Source: Medicago truncatula
Lineage: Eukaryota > Streptophyta > Magnoliopsida > Fabales > Fabaceae
DNA: 64,000 bases
Direction: 5' to 3'
NCBI RefSeq assembly: GCF_003473485.1
Contig: NC_053046.1
Span: 444,001 to 508,000, forward strand
Shown here: positions 29,080-46,503 of the stretch, in pieces
How the letters are laid out: every line of letters begins with the position of its first letter
Numbering within the stretch: position 1 is the stretch's first letter
The notes under the pieces: model-generated
Told to the model about the DNA's origin: nothing
What the model saw: the letters and a program-made list of their open reading frames with translations, nothing else
Database searches by the model: none
Position numbers and translations under genes: made by a program

Positions 29080-29935
29080 GAGTAAATAGTCAATTTCCCC
29101 CCTGAAATTGTAAGTTTCATCAATTACCCCCCTGAAATTAACAAAACTTCAATTACCCCCCTGAAATTTCACAACGTTAGTCAATTTACCCCCTCCGTCA
29201 AATTTTTCTGTTAGTGAACATGACGTTTTGCAAATACCCCCCTGAAGTTTTGCACTTATGTGCAAAATGCCCCCCAAACTTAAAAATTTATATTATTTTT
29301 TTCTTAAAAACAAACAATTAATAGTTAAATATTAAAGCTAACTATTAATTTTGGAGTTTGGAAAAACTACATACATATATACATCAAAATAGGGAAAAAT
29401 GTGTATTTTTAAAGTGACAATAATGGTTATTTCTAATAGACAAATTATTATTTTTAGAGGTTTATAAACAAATTAATAATCAGATTTAAATTTATATTTT
29501 CTCCTTCACCATCTTAGTCTTTTAACTCCTCCAACTCCTTGAACAATTTGCTCAAACCATTTAAACTACACAACCCCCAATATTAATCCACAAATCATCC
29601 CATTATTGTCACTTTAAAAAATACATATTTTTCTCCATTTTGGAGCCTATTTTGATGTATATATATATGCATGTAGTTTTCCCAAATTCCAAAATTAATA
29701 GTTAGTTTTAATATTTAACTATTAATTGTTTGTTTTTAAGAAAAAAATAACATAAATTTTTAAGTTTGGGGGGCATTTTGCACATAAGTGCAAAACTTCA
29801 GGGGGGGTATTTGCAAAACGTCATGTTCACTAACAGAAAAATTTGACGGAGGGGGTAAATTGACTAACGTTGTGAAATTTCAGAGGGGTAATTGATGAAA
29901 CTTACAATTTCAGGAGGGAAATTGACTATTTACTC
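29080..29935. mobile_element. MULE-type foldback element, 856 bp
   Basis: The left end gagtaaatagtcaatttccc is the reverse complement of the right end (gggaaattgactatttactc). The arms continue for over 300 bp with few mismatches, including the 'acccccctgaaattaac' repeats and 'ttgcacttatgtgcaaaatg'. The 10-bp sequence tttattttat flanks both sides (29070-29079 and 29936-29945). Long arms and a 9-10 bp target duplication are typical of Mutator-like elements. The centre has no coding. Confidence 0.88.
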
Positions 29936-30796
29936 TTTATTTTATGGGTTATTGGCACAATAATGGACAATGGGCCTATTTTAAAACGAAAATCACCAAG
30001 GCCCAACAAAAACATTCTATTGGAAACCCCGTGTACATATTTCTGACTCTGCAAAAAGCCAAAACATTAAGTATTATTTGGTTAAATAAATTTGGTAAAA
30101 TAATTGTGACCTCCTGAATCATGTTCTCAGAACTTAAAGCATTGATACAATAATGTTTTGTTTTATTAAAAAATATGAATTCTACATGAGTTTATTTGTA
30201 AAGAGGTACCAAAAGTAACGATGAAAAACTTTTAGGGGACTAAAAATTGAAAAAAAAAATTAGAGGGATTAAAACAAAAAGTTTGTATATTTATAGAGGA
30301 AAAGAAAAATTAACCCTATTTTAAAATATGGTTAAACCGGAAATTTTCAATTATAATGGTTGCTCCAATCCTAAAAATATGATTTAACCATCTAGCAGCA
30401 AGTTGAGTTAATTTATCACTTCATCTTCTCACACTGATACGTACAACCAACATTAAATACCAAAAATGTCCTAGTTCAGTATTAAATCATAAAGTGGCAC
30501 AATTTGGAATTAATAATGTCTCATGATTTGAAGAAGAAGAATCCACCAAAAATAGTCGAAGCAAAAAAAAAAAAAAATTCGGACCAAAGCCAATAGTACT
30601 TTTTTTAAATGGGGTTGTGGTTCACAGTTTAGTACTCTAATAATTCATTCTGAATTGCAATACCAAACAAAGCCAATGCAACCTGTTTGACCTGCAGCTG
30701 CAGGCAAAAAAACAATTTTCCCATGGTGGGAAAGGATTGGATCTTCCCATGGTAAATGTCACCAAAAACAAACCGTATACAATAATAATAAGTATG
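29936..30796. other. Spacer between foldback elements
   Basis: No gene is seen. A degenerate arm 'gggactaaaaattg ... gagggattaaaacaaaaag' sits near 30235-30300, an A run at 30563-30577 and a terminus of the 'ggtgacattta' foldback family (ending ggtaaatgtcacc) at about 30715-30770. Confidence 0.4.
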
Positions 30797-31602
30797 TGTG
30801 GAATTTAGCATGGGAAAGGCTAGTTTTTTCCACCATGAAAAAGCTTTTTTCTGACCAATAGATCTAGTGAAGAACACGTCTTTATCATGGACTGTCAGCA
30901 TTAAATCTAACTAAGGCACCTACCTCCCTCTTCCGCTACAAAAACACGTGTGTATTGTTTTCTTGTTTTTGGGTTGTGTTTAAAGTTACCAATTCTTAAT
31001 TGAAACAAACCGTGATAAAATCTAAATTTATTAACATGGGGGCACCCTATATTAAAATTAAAGTTAATAAATATCAATTTTTTAAGAACTTGATTATGTA
31101 TCATGTATTAAAAAAAAATCACCATTTTTTGTTAAGGTTTCAAGATCAATACTAAAAGAAGAATCAAATGATTTTTCTTAATGTTTCTTTTTATTCCAGT
31201 CTTGGATCTAGATGTTAAAAGATTGAATTGAGGTTGTGTTGTTTCTGATTTTTGTTTTTGTCTTGGGGAAAAGCCGCCGTTGGGTTGAGGAAGCAGATCG
31301 GCTGTGGTGGCGCTGACAAGAGAAAGAGGGAGAGACAGCGGTAGCCGGTAGTGATGATGGTGAAAGGAAGAAGAAGGAGCGTTGTATGCAGTTTGAATCA
31401 AAAGGAGTTTGTTTTGATCGCTAAACAGAACAAGAACAACAACAAATTCGGTGAGGTGGTGGTGGTGGGGCAAGGAGGAAGATGAGTGGTTAGATATAAT
31501 ACTGACAGTCCATGATAAAGACGTGTTCTTCACTAGATCTAATGGTAAGAATTTTTTTTCCCATGGTGGAAAAAACTAGCCTTTCCCATGCTAAACTCCA
31601 CT
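30797..31602. mobile_element. Foldback element with GC-richer core (Pack-MULE-like)
   Basis: The left arm tgtggaatttagcatgggaa... matches the reverse complement of the right arm (...ttcccatgctaaactccact) for about 100 bp, including agatctagtgaagaacacgt and catggactgtcag. A gtatg occurs just outside each end (30792-30796 and 31603-31607), a possible short target duplication. The terminal 18 bp match the element at 41727-42703. The core (31200-31500) is richer in GC than its surroundings and contains a minus-strand ORF (31533-31132) of Ser/His/Pro-rich sequence with no known domain; it may be captured leader or gene sequence. Confidence 0.7.
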
Positions 31603-31611
31603 GTATGTAGT

Positions 31612-31725
31612 CCCTATGAACTTAGCTCATTTGGTAAGGGGTAATGCACAATATGTGTAGGAGCTAGGGTTCGAACCCTAGATACTTCATTTATTCATTT
31701 TAAGAAAAGATCCTAAAATACAAGT
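31612..31725 (+). mobile_element. tRNA-derived SINE
   Basis: Reads gaacttagctcatttggtaa (A box) and, 30 bp on, agggttcgaaccctag (B box), then 'cattttaagaaaagatccta'. It lies immediately beside the foldback element ending at 31602. The structure is not a foldable tRNA beyond the promoter boxes. Confidence 0.75.
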
Positions 31726-32376
31726 CAATACTAAGTTCCTTATAAGAAAAAATAAAGTCTATACTAAGTAATAAGTATTTTACACTATCGGATTATCCAA
31801 TTTTGAGATGTAATTTTTATTTTTTAAAGTTCGAATCTGAATGTATAAAAAATTTAAAGTAGGTATTTTACATTCAATTTTCTATAAAAAAATTTATGTG
31901 TATGTTTTGTAGTACATGAAAAATTAAATTCGGATGAATTAATTATAACTACAATTGGATTATTTGAACAATAATTTTGAGTCCAAACATTAATTTTAAA
32001 ATTAGAAGTTTCAATTTCTAACTCCACGTAGAAACAATTCTAAAATAGAGGAATTAAACATGTTGAAACTAATTCTACACCACTAAAATCAAGCTAGACT
32101 TTTCCAAAATTGAAACTAAACATGCATAATTTTAGGTCAGCAATTTACATATTTTTTTTATGTGTTAACCTGGAGGAAGTAAACATTAGCAATTTGAAGT
32201 TGGACTGAGAAGTAAGTAAAATTTAACAAAAAATTCTTTAAAAAAGTAAGTAAAGTGTGGTCAATAATTGTTTGACTTAAAAATTGAACTCGAGTTCTTC
32301 CAAATGATTCATCCTTTGGTTGAACTCATTAACTATTTTAGTCCAATCACTTGTTTTTTTTTACACATTTAGATTA
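31726..32376. other. AT-rich spacer
   Basis: No ORF, repeat end or regulatory feature recognised. Confidence 0.4.
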
Positions 32377-32683
32377 AGGCTTAAACACACTATTCATCCC
32401 TTGAGTTTGCTAACGTAGCGATTTTGGTTCCCTTTTAAAAAATATGGCAAAAGTAACCCTCATGTTTAGGGAAATATGCCTTTTTGACCTATAATATAAG
32501 AGAAATATGTTCTTTTGACCCCTTATCTTTACAAAAAGTTGCGATTATGACCTTCTTTTTTAGACACGTGGCGTCTTTTCAACAATTTTTGGACCAAAAG
32601 GGCCAAACTTGCTATTTTTTTTTGTTAGAGGGTCAAAATCGCAACTTTTTAAAAGTTAAGGTGTCAAAAGTGTGTTTAAGCCT
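32377..32683. mobile_element. Short-TIR MITE, 'aggcttaaacacac' ends
   Basis: Left end aggcttaaacacac, right end gtgtgtttaagcct. The 7-bp tagatta lies directly outside both ends (32370-32376 and 32684-32690). Subterminal parts are also partly inverted ('gcgattttgg' against 'ggtcaaaatcgc'). 307 bp, non-coding; the ORF at 32484-32705 is incidental. Confidence 0.8.
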
Positions 32684-32756
32684 TAGATTAATCAATAAAA
32701 ACTGATTAAATAAAAAAAGTTTAATTTTTATGCTTTCTACAATTATTTATTTTAAG

Positions 32757-33101
32757 AGATAACCATCATTTTGATCCCTGAATAGTCCATCAATGTATCA
32801 AAATTTTGAAATAGTATCTGATTGTGACTATGTTAGTTAAAATAGTCCCTTACGTTAAAAAGTTTTGTTAATATAGTCACATTAGTCCCTCAATATACTT
32901 ACTTATTACCATATAAGTCCTTATAAGTATTTACTTACCGTCAAGAGTTAATGTCAACATTGATGAACTATTTTTTTTAACGTCCGAGATTATTTTGACA
33001 AACGAAGTGGATAATTAGGGACTGTTTTAAATTTTTGATATATAAAGGAACCATCGTGGATACTCTTTACACAATCAAGGACCAAAGTGACTATTATCCT
33101 A
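32757..33101. mobile_element. Degenerate MITE, 'gataaccatcattttgatcc' ends
   Basis: The left end gataaccatcattttgatcc resembles the reverse complement of the right end (ggaccaaagtgactattatcc). An attattttaa-like motif borders both sides. The interior has repeated 'tagtccct' phrases. Old and diverged. Confidence 0.6.
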
Positions 33102-33239
33102 TTATTTTAAACATGCATCCCATGATGTATTACCACATCAATAAATAAATATGATGACTCATGTTTTTATATTCACTTAATTAATATGACAACTCATCAT
33201 TTTCCTTGGAGAGAGGTTTAAGACAAAATGACTCTCTTT

Positions 33240-34690
33240 CACCTTTTCTCTTTTTGTTGGTTGCAGAGGGGTTGAATGTTATGACGAAAGTCATGGCTGA
33301 AGCCAACATTTTTCACAGGGTAGAATGTTGGGGCGCATAACCTATCAATAATTTCTCATCTTCAATTTGCTGATGATATGTTATTGTTAGGGGTCCAAAG
33401 TTGGGCTAATGTTCGCACTCTGCATGCTGTTCTGGAGCTTTTTGAGGCAATGTCGGGTTTGAAGGTTAATTTTTATAAGAGCATGTTGGTTGGGGTCAAT
33501 ATTTCAGACTCTTGGTTAAATGAAGCAGCCACTATTTTGAATTGTAAAGTGAATAAAATTCCTTTCATGTATCTGTTCTTTCCTATTTATGTTTTGGAAG
33601 CCGGTATTGACTCACATTAAAAGTAGATTGTCTAGTGGAAGTGTAGATTTATTTCTTTTGGTGGTCGCCTGGTTCTCCAAAAGTCTGTATTGTCTTCCTT
33701 GTCTGTTTATGCTCTTTCCTTCTTCAAAGAAATTAAAAGGCAATGCAATATCATAATAAACACTTACTTGATCTTGGGGTTGTAATTGACGCTGATCGAC
33801 TTAAGTTTGGAGAAAATCGCAAGAATGGAGATCAAACGCGCGACAATAGAGTTTCAAAAATTCCTATGACATAATGATGTTGTTCAGTTTTTACAACATA
33901 ACCTAAGGTGATTTAAGTCACGTCGATTATACACCTACGTGAATTAAGTCACGTAGGTGTATAATTTTCAGGAGCAGGTGGGGGGATTATGTTCATTACT
34001 TCAAAATGTGACTTTGCAGGTTGAAAAGGAGGACAAATGGCTATATAATTTGGAAAAATCTAACGTTTACGCTGTTAGGAGTGCTTATAATTTTCAGTTT
34101 GCTCAACTTGCTGTTGGTCCCCTGTTGGATGTGACGATGCTTTGGCAAAAAATACTCCTCTGAAGGTTGTTGTGTTTGCTTGGCATCTGTTTCAGAATAG
34201 ATTGCCAACCAAAGATAACTTGTTTCGTCGTGGTGTTATAAATAATAATTATTGTCTGTGTGTTTCTGGATGCAGTTCCCTGAAAAATGTGAATCACTTA
34301 TTTTTACATCGCTCTTTCTTTGGGGCGGTTTGGTCTCATATTACTCGGTGGGTTGGGTTTTCAATGGTCGCCCCTTTTGAGATATTAGATCATTGCACTC
34401 AGTTCAGTTTTGATGGTGGTGATTCTCAGGTTCAGCACACTTTTTTGAACGTAATTTGGTTTGCTACAGTGTGAGAAATATGAAAAGAAAAAAATAACAG
34501 AATTTTTGACGTAGTTGTTATTCCTTTCACTTTTCTCTTTTGCTTTTCCTTTTCTTTTTCTAGGTTGTAAATACTGTACAGATTTTTATGTCTTTCCTGG
34601 TCATACCTTGTGCAAGGATCGACATGTTGTGTTGATAATATATTTCATTTTAACTTCTTGAAATAAAAAATAAAAAAATCATGTAGGGGT
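33240..34690 (+). pseudogene. LINE (L1-type) remnant with FADD box
   Basis: Broken plus-strand reading frames show HLQFADDMLLLGVQS, the RT catalytic FADD motif, then LFEAMSGLKVNFYKSMLVGV. After a non-coding stretch follows the zinc-binding C-terminus: LKVVVFAWHLFQNRLPTKDN, CVSGCSSLKNVNHLFLHRSF and GAVWSHITRWVGFS. Stops and frameshifts separate the pieces, and 33740-33960 looks like foreign inserted sequence. A pyrimidine-rich tail and an A-rich stretch (34660-34680) mark the probable 3' end, about 120 bp before the NRPB5 start. Confidence 0.8.
33926..33965. repeat. Perfect 17-bp inverted repeat (hairpin)
   Basis: Arms attatacacctacgtga and tcacgtaggtgtataat with a 6-base loop (attaag). It contains two ACGT (G-box-like) cores. 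It lies inside the segment that interrupts the LINE remnant and may be a MITE end. Confidence 0.8.
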
Positions 34691-34800
34691 ATTTTTGGAA
34701 GAGCAATTTTCATTTCATATGAATGTAACATAGGTATTTGTTGTCAATCAATCACCAAGAATCCAATTTAGCCTTCTGCGACACCACCACCAAGAAGACG

Positions 34801-37792
34801 ATGGTGTTTTCAGAGGAAGAAATAACGCGACTATACAGAATCCGCAAAACAGTGATGCAAATGCTCAAAGACCGGAACTACCTCGTCGGTGATTTCGAAC
34901 TCAACATGTCCAAACACGATTTCAAAGACAAATACGGCGAGAATATGAAAAGAGAAGATCTCGTTATTAACAAAACCAAAAAAGATAAACCTTCTGATCA
35001 GATCTATGTCTTCTTCCCTGAAGAAGCCAAAGTCGGTGTGAAAACAATGAAGACCTACACCAACCGAATGAATTCTGAGAATGTTTATAGAGCTATTCTT
35101 GTTTGTCAAACCAGTCTTACTCCCTTTGCCAAAACTTGTGTTTCTGAAATTGCTTCCAAATTTCACTTGGAAGTTTTTCAGGTATTTTTTTTGTAGTTTT
35201 ATAAACCCTAATTTGAGAAAATGAGTTAATTGAATGTAATTATGTGTCCGTGTCAGTGTGCGTCTAATCCGAGAGGTGTCTGTGTGTGTAGGAGGCAGAG
35301 TTGCTGGTTAATATAAAAGAGCATGTGCTTGTGCCTGAACATCAGATTCTCAATGACACCGAGAAGAAAACCTTGCTTGAGAGATACACTGTCAAGGAAA
35401 CTCAGGTCAGTGTATTTTGTTTTGTTCAGTATGGGATTACGGCCCGATTTTGATAAACAACTTATTTGCAGTTTATAACATAAGCTCATTTCATGATAAG
35501 CACTTATATATAAGCTATTTCTATGACAAAAGATAAAATAAAGTTAAATTGTTTTTGTATAAGCTGTTTACATAAGCTATTTCTAGGACAGTGTGCAAAT
35601 GTAAACTATTAGGGTTTTGTTTGTGGTCTGCACCAAGAAGTAGTAGACGATGTTGGATGTTATTCATAGTAGTAGCTGATGATAGCATTTTGTGTAATTG
35701 TTTATTTCCTTTCTTTTAGTGCTTTTGTTGATTTGGAAAATTGTGTGTTAATTTTAAAGTTAAGTCAGCTTAAATCATTTTGCCTATTCCCCTCCGTGCT
35801 GGTCATCTCGTTCATCCTTTTGGATGTTTCCGCTGATCATCTTAATTATCTTCCCCTGCTCATTCTTTCGAAGATTTCCTTTGATCATCTTAATTCTTAA
35901 ATAGTCTCATTTGGATGATTATTCGAGGTTAGTGTTGCAGATTTTGAGCAGTGTACCCTGCATGCAACACTAAGCTTCCTTGCCAATTAAGTCAAGGAAC
36001 ATTTGAATACTAAAATAATCGAGTGTTTAAACTTAGATTTGGTACAACAGATATTGAATTTAAGTACTGCACTTAGAATTTGTCGAGGCAGCTAAAGATT
36101 TAAGAGGAAATCAGATGATATAGGAAGCCTAGAAATTGAAGTAATTTTGGCAGTACTATTAACTAAAAGTGGTGACGGATCTAAAGTTGAATGTTGTGTA
36201 TAATCCTAGAAAATGTAATTGATTTATCTAGGCATTTGAAGATTTATTCTCAGGTTAGTTTGATACTGACATTTCTAAACGACTGACTACTTCAAATATA
36301 ACTGCATTATTTGTCCCTCGCTCTCAAGTCTCGCTTGTCTGATTTCGCACAAGTTCAAACATATGAAGTCCTTTGTAATTAAAGCCACTAGGTGGAACTA
36401 TTATGCCTTTAGCTGAACACCAAAAATAAGGTAAGGAAGGCGGTTTTTATCATACAAGGGCCAGCAGCACATGCTTATCCCAACCATTTGCCTCTAATCA
36501 AATACAATGAATAACAGTAATCACAGAAAACTGCTATGAAGCATTGCCTTTTGCGATGTGCTATATCAATAGTTGATCTCTCTGTACATATGTTGCCGTC
36601 TGGCTCCGTCCACTCAACTGAAGAGATACAATTAGGAGATGCTAGGACCATTTCCTCTTCTCTCAGTCGAACCTGTTTAGAAGCATTTCTTAGTAAATTT
36701 TTCTTCTTTAAAGTGAGCAAACTTGAGCACCGAAAGTAAGAATATGCAAGTATGCAACACTAGAAGTCCATTTCTGCCGAGATGCGTTAATCCGACAATT
36801 AGCACCCTTTTCCAATACAGATGCGTTAAAGTGAGTTAACTTGGTAAATCAACATAATATCAGCATGATGAAAGAAAAAGAAGTAAACATACAATGCATA
36901 AATGATTACATTAAATGAAAGACAAACGACACTCTCAAAGCAAAATTGCATAAGTGACTACATAAACATGTCAGAAAGATGCAATCAAAAGTATCTTTAA
37001 ATTTTTAATAGAGTACTAACTATTAATATGAATCATTGATAGTCCCGAGTATAGGCGGGTTTGTGTCCTGTCATTTCAGACACAGACATTCGTACAACAC
37101 GTCTGAAAAGTATCTGGAGCTTTTTTTACTTTGTTTCAACAATTACAGTGAAAATGGACATGGCTATGTTTTTTCCTTAAAAAATCATTAGCAAAAAAGC
37201 TTTTCAAAGTAATATAATAGTATTTCAATTAGGAATTTGAAATGTTTTCACACACATATCTTTCTTTCCTAGTTTCACGATGATAAAATAGAATCTAGTT
37301 TGTGATTCTGGTTTAGATTTCAATGGAATCAAGCAAGCAGGAAAAGTAAAACAAGCATCCATTGTATTTATTGCAAATAGAATTTCTTCATTGTTTATTT
37401 CTTAGTGTTAGTTTTAATGATTTTTACTTTTGTCATTAAATTGTCCTTGGAGATTTTAAATCTTTTTAGGTTGGTAAATGTCAAGTTCTTTTGGTGAAGA
37501 TGTATTTGTTAGTGTTCACTCCTTCATTCTTTGTCTAATAGATGTATTAGTCTTGTTTGCAAATTGTCTTGTATTTGTTTTTTGTAAATATTGCATTCTA
37601 CTTCATATATTTCTGCTGATACTGACATTGTTCATTATATCTTAATATTTATGGGCTTTTTCTCAGCTACCTAGAATCCAGGTAACGGATCCTGTTGCAA
37701 GATATTATGGCCTGAAGCGTGGACAAGTTGTTAAGATAATCCGGCCAAGTGAGACTGCTGGAAGATATGTTACATACCGATTTGTTGTATAA
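34801..37792 (+). CDS. NRPB5: RNA polymerases II/IV-type shared subunit RPB5
   Basis: Three exons, 34801-35181, 35292-35405 and 37667-37792, give 206 residues with GT-AG introns; Arabidopsis NRPB5a is about the same length. Exon 1 holds the N-terminal jaw domain ([59 protein letters not shown]). Exons 2-3 hold the conserved C-terminal Rpb5 fold ([13 protein letters not shown], then [20 protein letters not shown] and a final RYVTYRFVV). RPB5 is common to nuclear RNA polymerases I, II and III in eukaryotes and helps clamp downstream DNA. The ATG at 34801 is preferred over the in-frame one at 34738 because homology starts at MVFSEEE. Intron 2 is unusually long (2.26 kb) and carries a MITE fragment and an antisense coding-like patch. 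Confidence 0.96.
35440..35600. mobile_element. Legume 'ataagct' MITE fragment in NRPB5 intron 2
   Basis: Contains 'gataaacaacttatttgcag', cataagctcatttcatgata, 'gataaaataaagttaaattg' and 'tgtataagctgtttacataa'. The same family is at 13478-13690. Truncated on the right. Confidence 0.6.
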
Positions 37793-38854
37793 GGATTTTC
37801 TTGCCTACCGATATTTATGATAAGCTCGAGCAATAATTATACAGCCTTTTTTTGTAATGGGTGACAATAACTACATTTCAGCAGGGGTTTATTTATTTTA
37901 TGTCAGCCCTCCTGTTCCTAGGGAACGATGCCCTGGTAATTTGGAGTTCGGGATGAAATGTGTAAGCCGCATGAAATATGTTTAAAATTGTGTTAATGTG
38001 TACCGAGAGTCTGAGACAATTTTTTTTCTTTTTTTGAACAATTGTGAATTCACACTTCTATAAGTTCCCTGCTCAACTTGTTAATCTAAACTCATTTTCA
38101 TTTCCACTGGAACTAAACTCCTGGGACAATCTTTAATTCGTTTAGTTCTTTATGTTACATGGTCAAGTTTTTATGTAAAAAACCCTCATCTGTTAAATCC
38201 TTGGTTTGGTACTAGATTTCATGTAAATCCATGGTTTAGTACTAGATTTCATGTTAGATAACCTACAGGAACCAGATCAATTATTATTATTGAGGCTTGA
38301 ATTGATGATATTTACTAACTAGTATGGGAAGTTGAAAAAGCTACTCATTGTATATCTGTTAGTCTAATCAAAACTTTTTTTATACTAAATTAAGTCTATT
38401 ATACTATTTGGTAAGAATGGTTGATTAGGGGTATACGTTTCTTATGTTGTACCATTTTCTTTGTTTCTTCTGTCTGTGTAGAGAAAAATTATAATGCAAC
38501 ATCTTTAGTAGTTTTTATAAATGTTCTATAGTTTTGGCTTATAATAATAATAATAATCAGTAACTGATACGATCGACTAGCATATTTCATTTTGATGTTC
38601 TTAAATTTCTATACTCAAGCATGTGTATTAGATGAAACAAAACAATGAATACACACATTGGATATCTTAGCAAGAAAAACAAAATAGGGGTCAAAATAAC
38701 ACAACCACTGCTATAGACTCCATCAAATTTAGAAGCAAATGATTATCCAATAAACTTTATCAACAAATACAAATAAATACATAAATAAATAAATAATCAT
38801 TTTGTTACCAATAAATAAAGAATCGTTTTCAGAAAAAAAGATCAAATCCCATAT
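37793..38854. other. 3' flanks of NRPB5 and CRK-B (convergent)
   Basis: NRPB5 3'UTR, then AT-rich DNA with short duplicated phrases ('atttcatgtaaatcc..ggttt' and 'ggtttagtactagatttcatg' near 38200-38252) and an (ATA)n stretch at 38542-38554. No gene. Confidence 0.4.
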
Positions 38855-43965
<5,111 letters not shown>

Positions 43966-45379
43966 TATATTATATTGTAGTTTTCTTTTGTATGATCAAT
44001 AAATTAAACTACAATATTTTCTTTCTATGGGATCATGATGATGATGATTCATTTCATAGGTTTATTAATTGTTAGCGGAGGAGGATATAGAAGAAGGGAT
44101 TTGAGACACTTTTTTTTTTATTTTTAATTTGTCACAAGAAATACATTTAAGACACTTAACTTTTTAAGTTTGATCAGAAATAATTAAAGTAATAAATTAA
44201 TAAACAATTTTTTCACGTGTTTTAACCTTGTAGTTGAATGAATCACGGCAAGTCGGCAACTAAGTCTACCTCTACGGCTCTACCCGAATTGTCAATAAAG
44301 GTCTCTTTAGAAGCAAGTAGTAAAATAGGATTTGTCAACAAAAAAAGTAAAATAAATTTAGGATAAAATTTTTACATGTAATTCTCTGAAACTATAATTA
44401 GCCCCTTCTTTTAGTTTTTGCTCCAAGTTTTTTTTTCTACATTAATTACCTCCCCGAAAATAATCTTTATTTGGGTAATAACAAATCCAAAATAGCATAT
44501 TTGTTTTTTTCTTTCCAAATTAACTAATATTCCGCGCCTAAAGTGTAAGAGTTTGTTTGTTACATATTATAAAAAAGTGATATCAAAGTTCAACAATTAG
44601 AAATTTATTTTATAGATTTTTAAAAATAAGTTGTTTATCATAATTAAATCATTCTTTAAATAAAATACTTAAACCAATTTCACTTGAAAGCATATTTTTT
44701 TTTTATTTTTTTTTATTTTTTTTATTTTATATTCTCATTTATCATGATGAATAGATGAAAACTTGTTCACCGAAATAAAGGAAAATGGATTAAACTTTTT
44801 TTAAGAGGAGAGGAGATCAAAACTTGTATAGTTAATTAATTATTTTGTTTAAAAAATGATTTTATTTATAATATTTTTTTATTTTTTATTTTGTAAAAAA
44901 ACCAACTTTAAAACAAATAGGCACTAATTGGTTGACTGATCAATTTTGATTGCTTAAGTATCAACTTCACTATAAGAACTGTACTAAAGTTGTCGTATAA
45001 AGCCAAGCAAAAATGTGTGGATTCTCGTTCTCGCTTTGAAAAGGTCTTTGTCACCTTATCTTCTAGTATAAGGTTCGTTTTTGCTAGGATGTAATTAAGT
45101 CATTATTTCAAATCCTTCTAGATTTACGAACATAATATATCTGTAATTGTAGTAGGGTCGAAGAGTGAAACTATTGAAGGATTCACTTTAGATCTACTTA
45201 GTACTTAAAAAAGAAATCTTTTATTATCTATTATAAGTAAAAAGGTCTCATATACAAACAAACAAAAATATCATATATATATATTTTTTTGAAGAAACAA
45301 AAATGGTATATATTAACAAAGATGGTAAAACTTCCTAAGTACAAGATGTACTAAGAAGTCACCCTTCAAAGAGTCAAAC
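43966..45379. other. CRK-B upstream region and AT-rich spacer
   Basis: A gatgatgatgatg run just upstream of CRK-B, and long T-rich tracts at 44695-44735 and 44870-44900. The 3' tail of the next LINE remnant probably begins near 45270. No gene. Confidence 0.4.
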
Positions 45380-46503
45380 AAATGTAGTAATTACAATAAA
45401 CCGGGTGCGTCGATACCTAAACAAAGCATAGGATCCGACCACCACCTTTGAGAACCGTACACAAATGTGGCTTTACTAGCTTTTAGCCACCATAAAGAGT
45501 GTAATTTTACTTTTTCTGATAAGCCTTCAATGGATGTTTGGGTATTATTAAAAAGTCTGTTGTTGCGTTCATTCCAAACCATCCACACACAAAGTAACCA
45601 AATGAGCTGCATAAAGGATCTACGCGCCCTCGTATGACCTGTACAAGTAATAAACTGAATAAAGTGGTCACTAAGATCATGGGGATCAGCTCCGGACACG
45701 CTAATCCACGCACGAATATGCTGCCAAACTGCGCCAAAAGTAGCACAATGAAGGAACAAGTGATTTGCGGTTTATGCAATACCGCATCCAGCCACACATC
45801 CCGCTGCCTCGACTGCCAGACACCGACGCCTCACAAGATTGGCTTTAGTTGGAAGCCTATCCCGAATCAAACGCCAAGCCAAAATGGAAACCTTCAAAGG
45901 AACCTGCTTATGCCAGACAAGGTCTCCGACACCAACAATTGGAGGATCGGCGACAGTAGTTAAAATTTGATAAGCCCCACGCACTGTGTAAACATCATCA
46001 GTGTTGGACTCCCAAAGCCACCTGTCAGAAATATCAGACTGCAAAACAACACCATTAAGTAATTGCCTACACTCCTCTACCAACTCCTCCTCCCACACCC
46101 ACAAAGGTCTCCTCTAGTTCCACGCCCCTCCTCCACTCTCCCACCCAAGAGCAAACACATCTGCCACCGTACACAGTTTGTTATTCGTTAAGTCAAATAA
46201 ACGTCTAAACCTTGTTCGAAGAGGGACATCACCAAGCCACCTGTCATACCAAAAGTAAGTAGACACGCCATTACCTACCCTTCTCGAAACCCGCTCCGCA
46301 AACCAACTCCCCTCAGCGTCACCCATCCCGTCCCTAATCTTCACTACTTCCTTCCACCAAGATGAAGTACTCCGGCCCCCTACCTCCAACCTCCCTGCCT
46401 CCTCACCATATCTCGCTACCAGCACCCTATACCAAAAACCATCTCTATCTACCAACATTCGCCAACACCATTTACCTAACAAAGCACTATTAAACTCCCT
46501 CAT
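45380..46503 (-). pseudogene. LINE remnant: RT C-terminal and zinc-binding region
   Basis: Minus-strand frames read MREFNSALLGKWCWRMLVDR, then RRVGNGVSTYFWYDRWLGD, a frame change, VPLKVSILAWRLIRDRLPTK, CVAGCG, HLFLHCATFGAVWQHIRAW and VWMVWNERNNRLFNN. These are the standard blocks of the plant L1 LINE ORF2 C-terminus (zf-RVT). The 5' end is truncated at 46503 (catatatatta), as is common for LINE insertions. Frameshifts near 46110 and 45770 make it non-functional. Confidence 0.85.

Noticed and set aside
31132-31533. Independent 133-residue gene
   Set aside because: Lies between foldback arms, has biased composition and no known domain; treated as possible captured sequence only.
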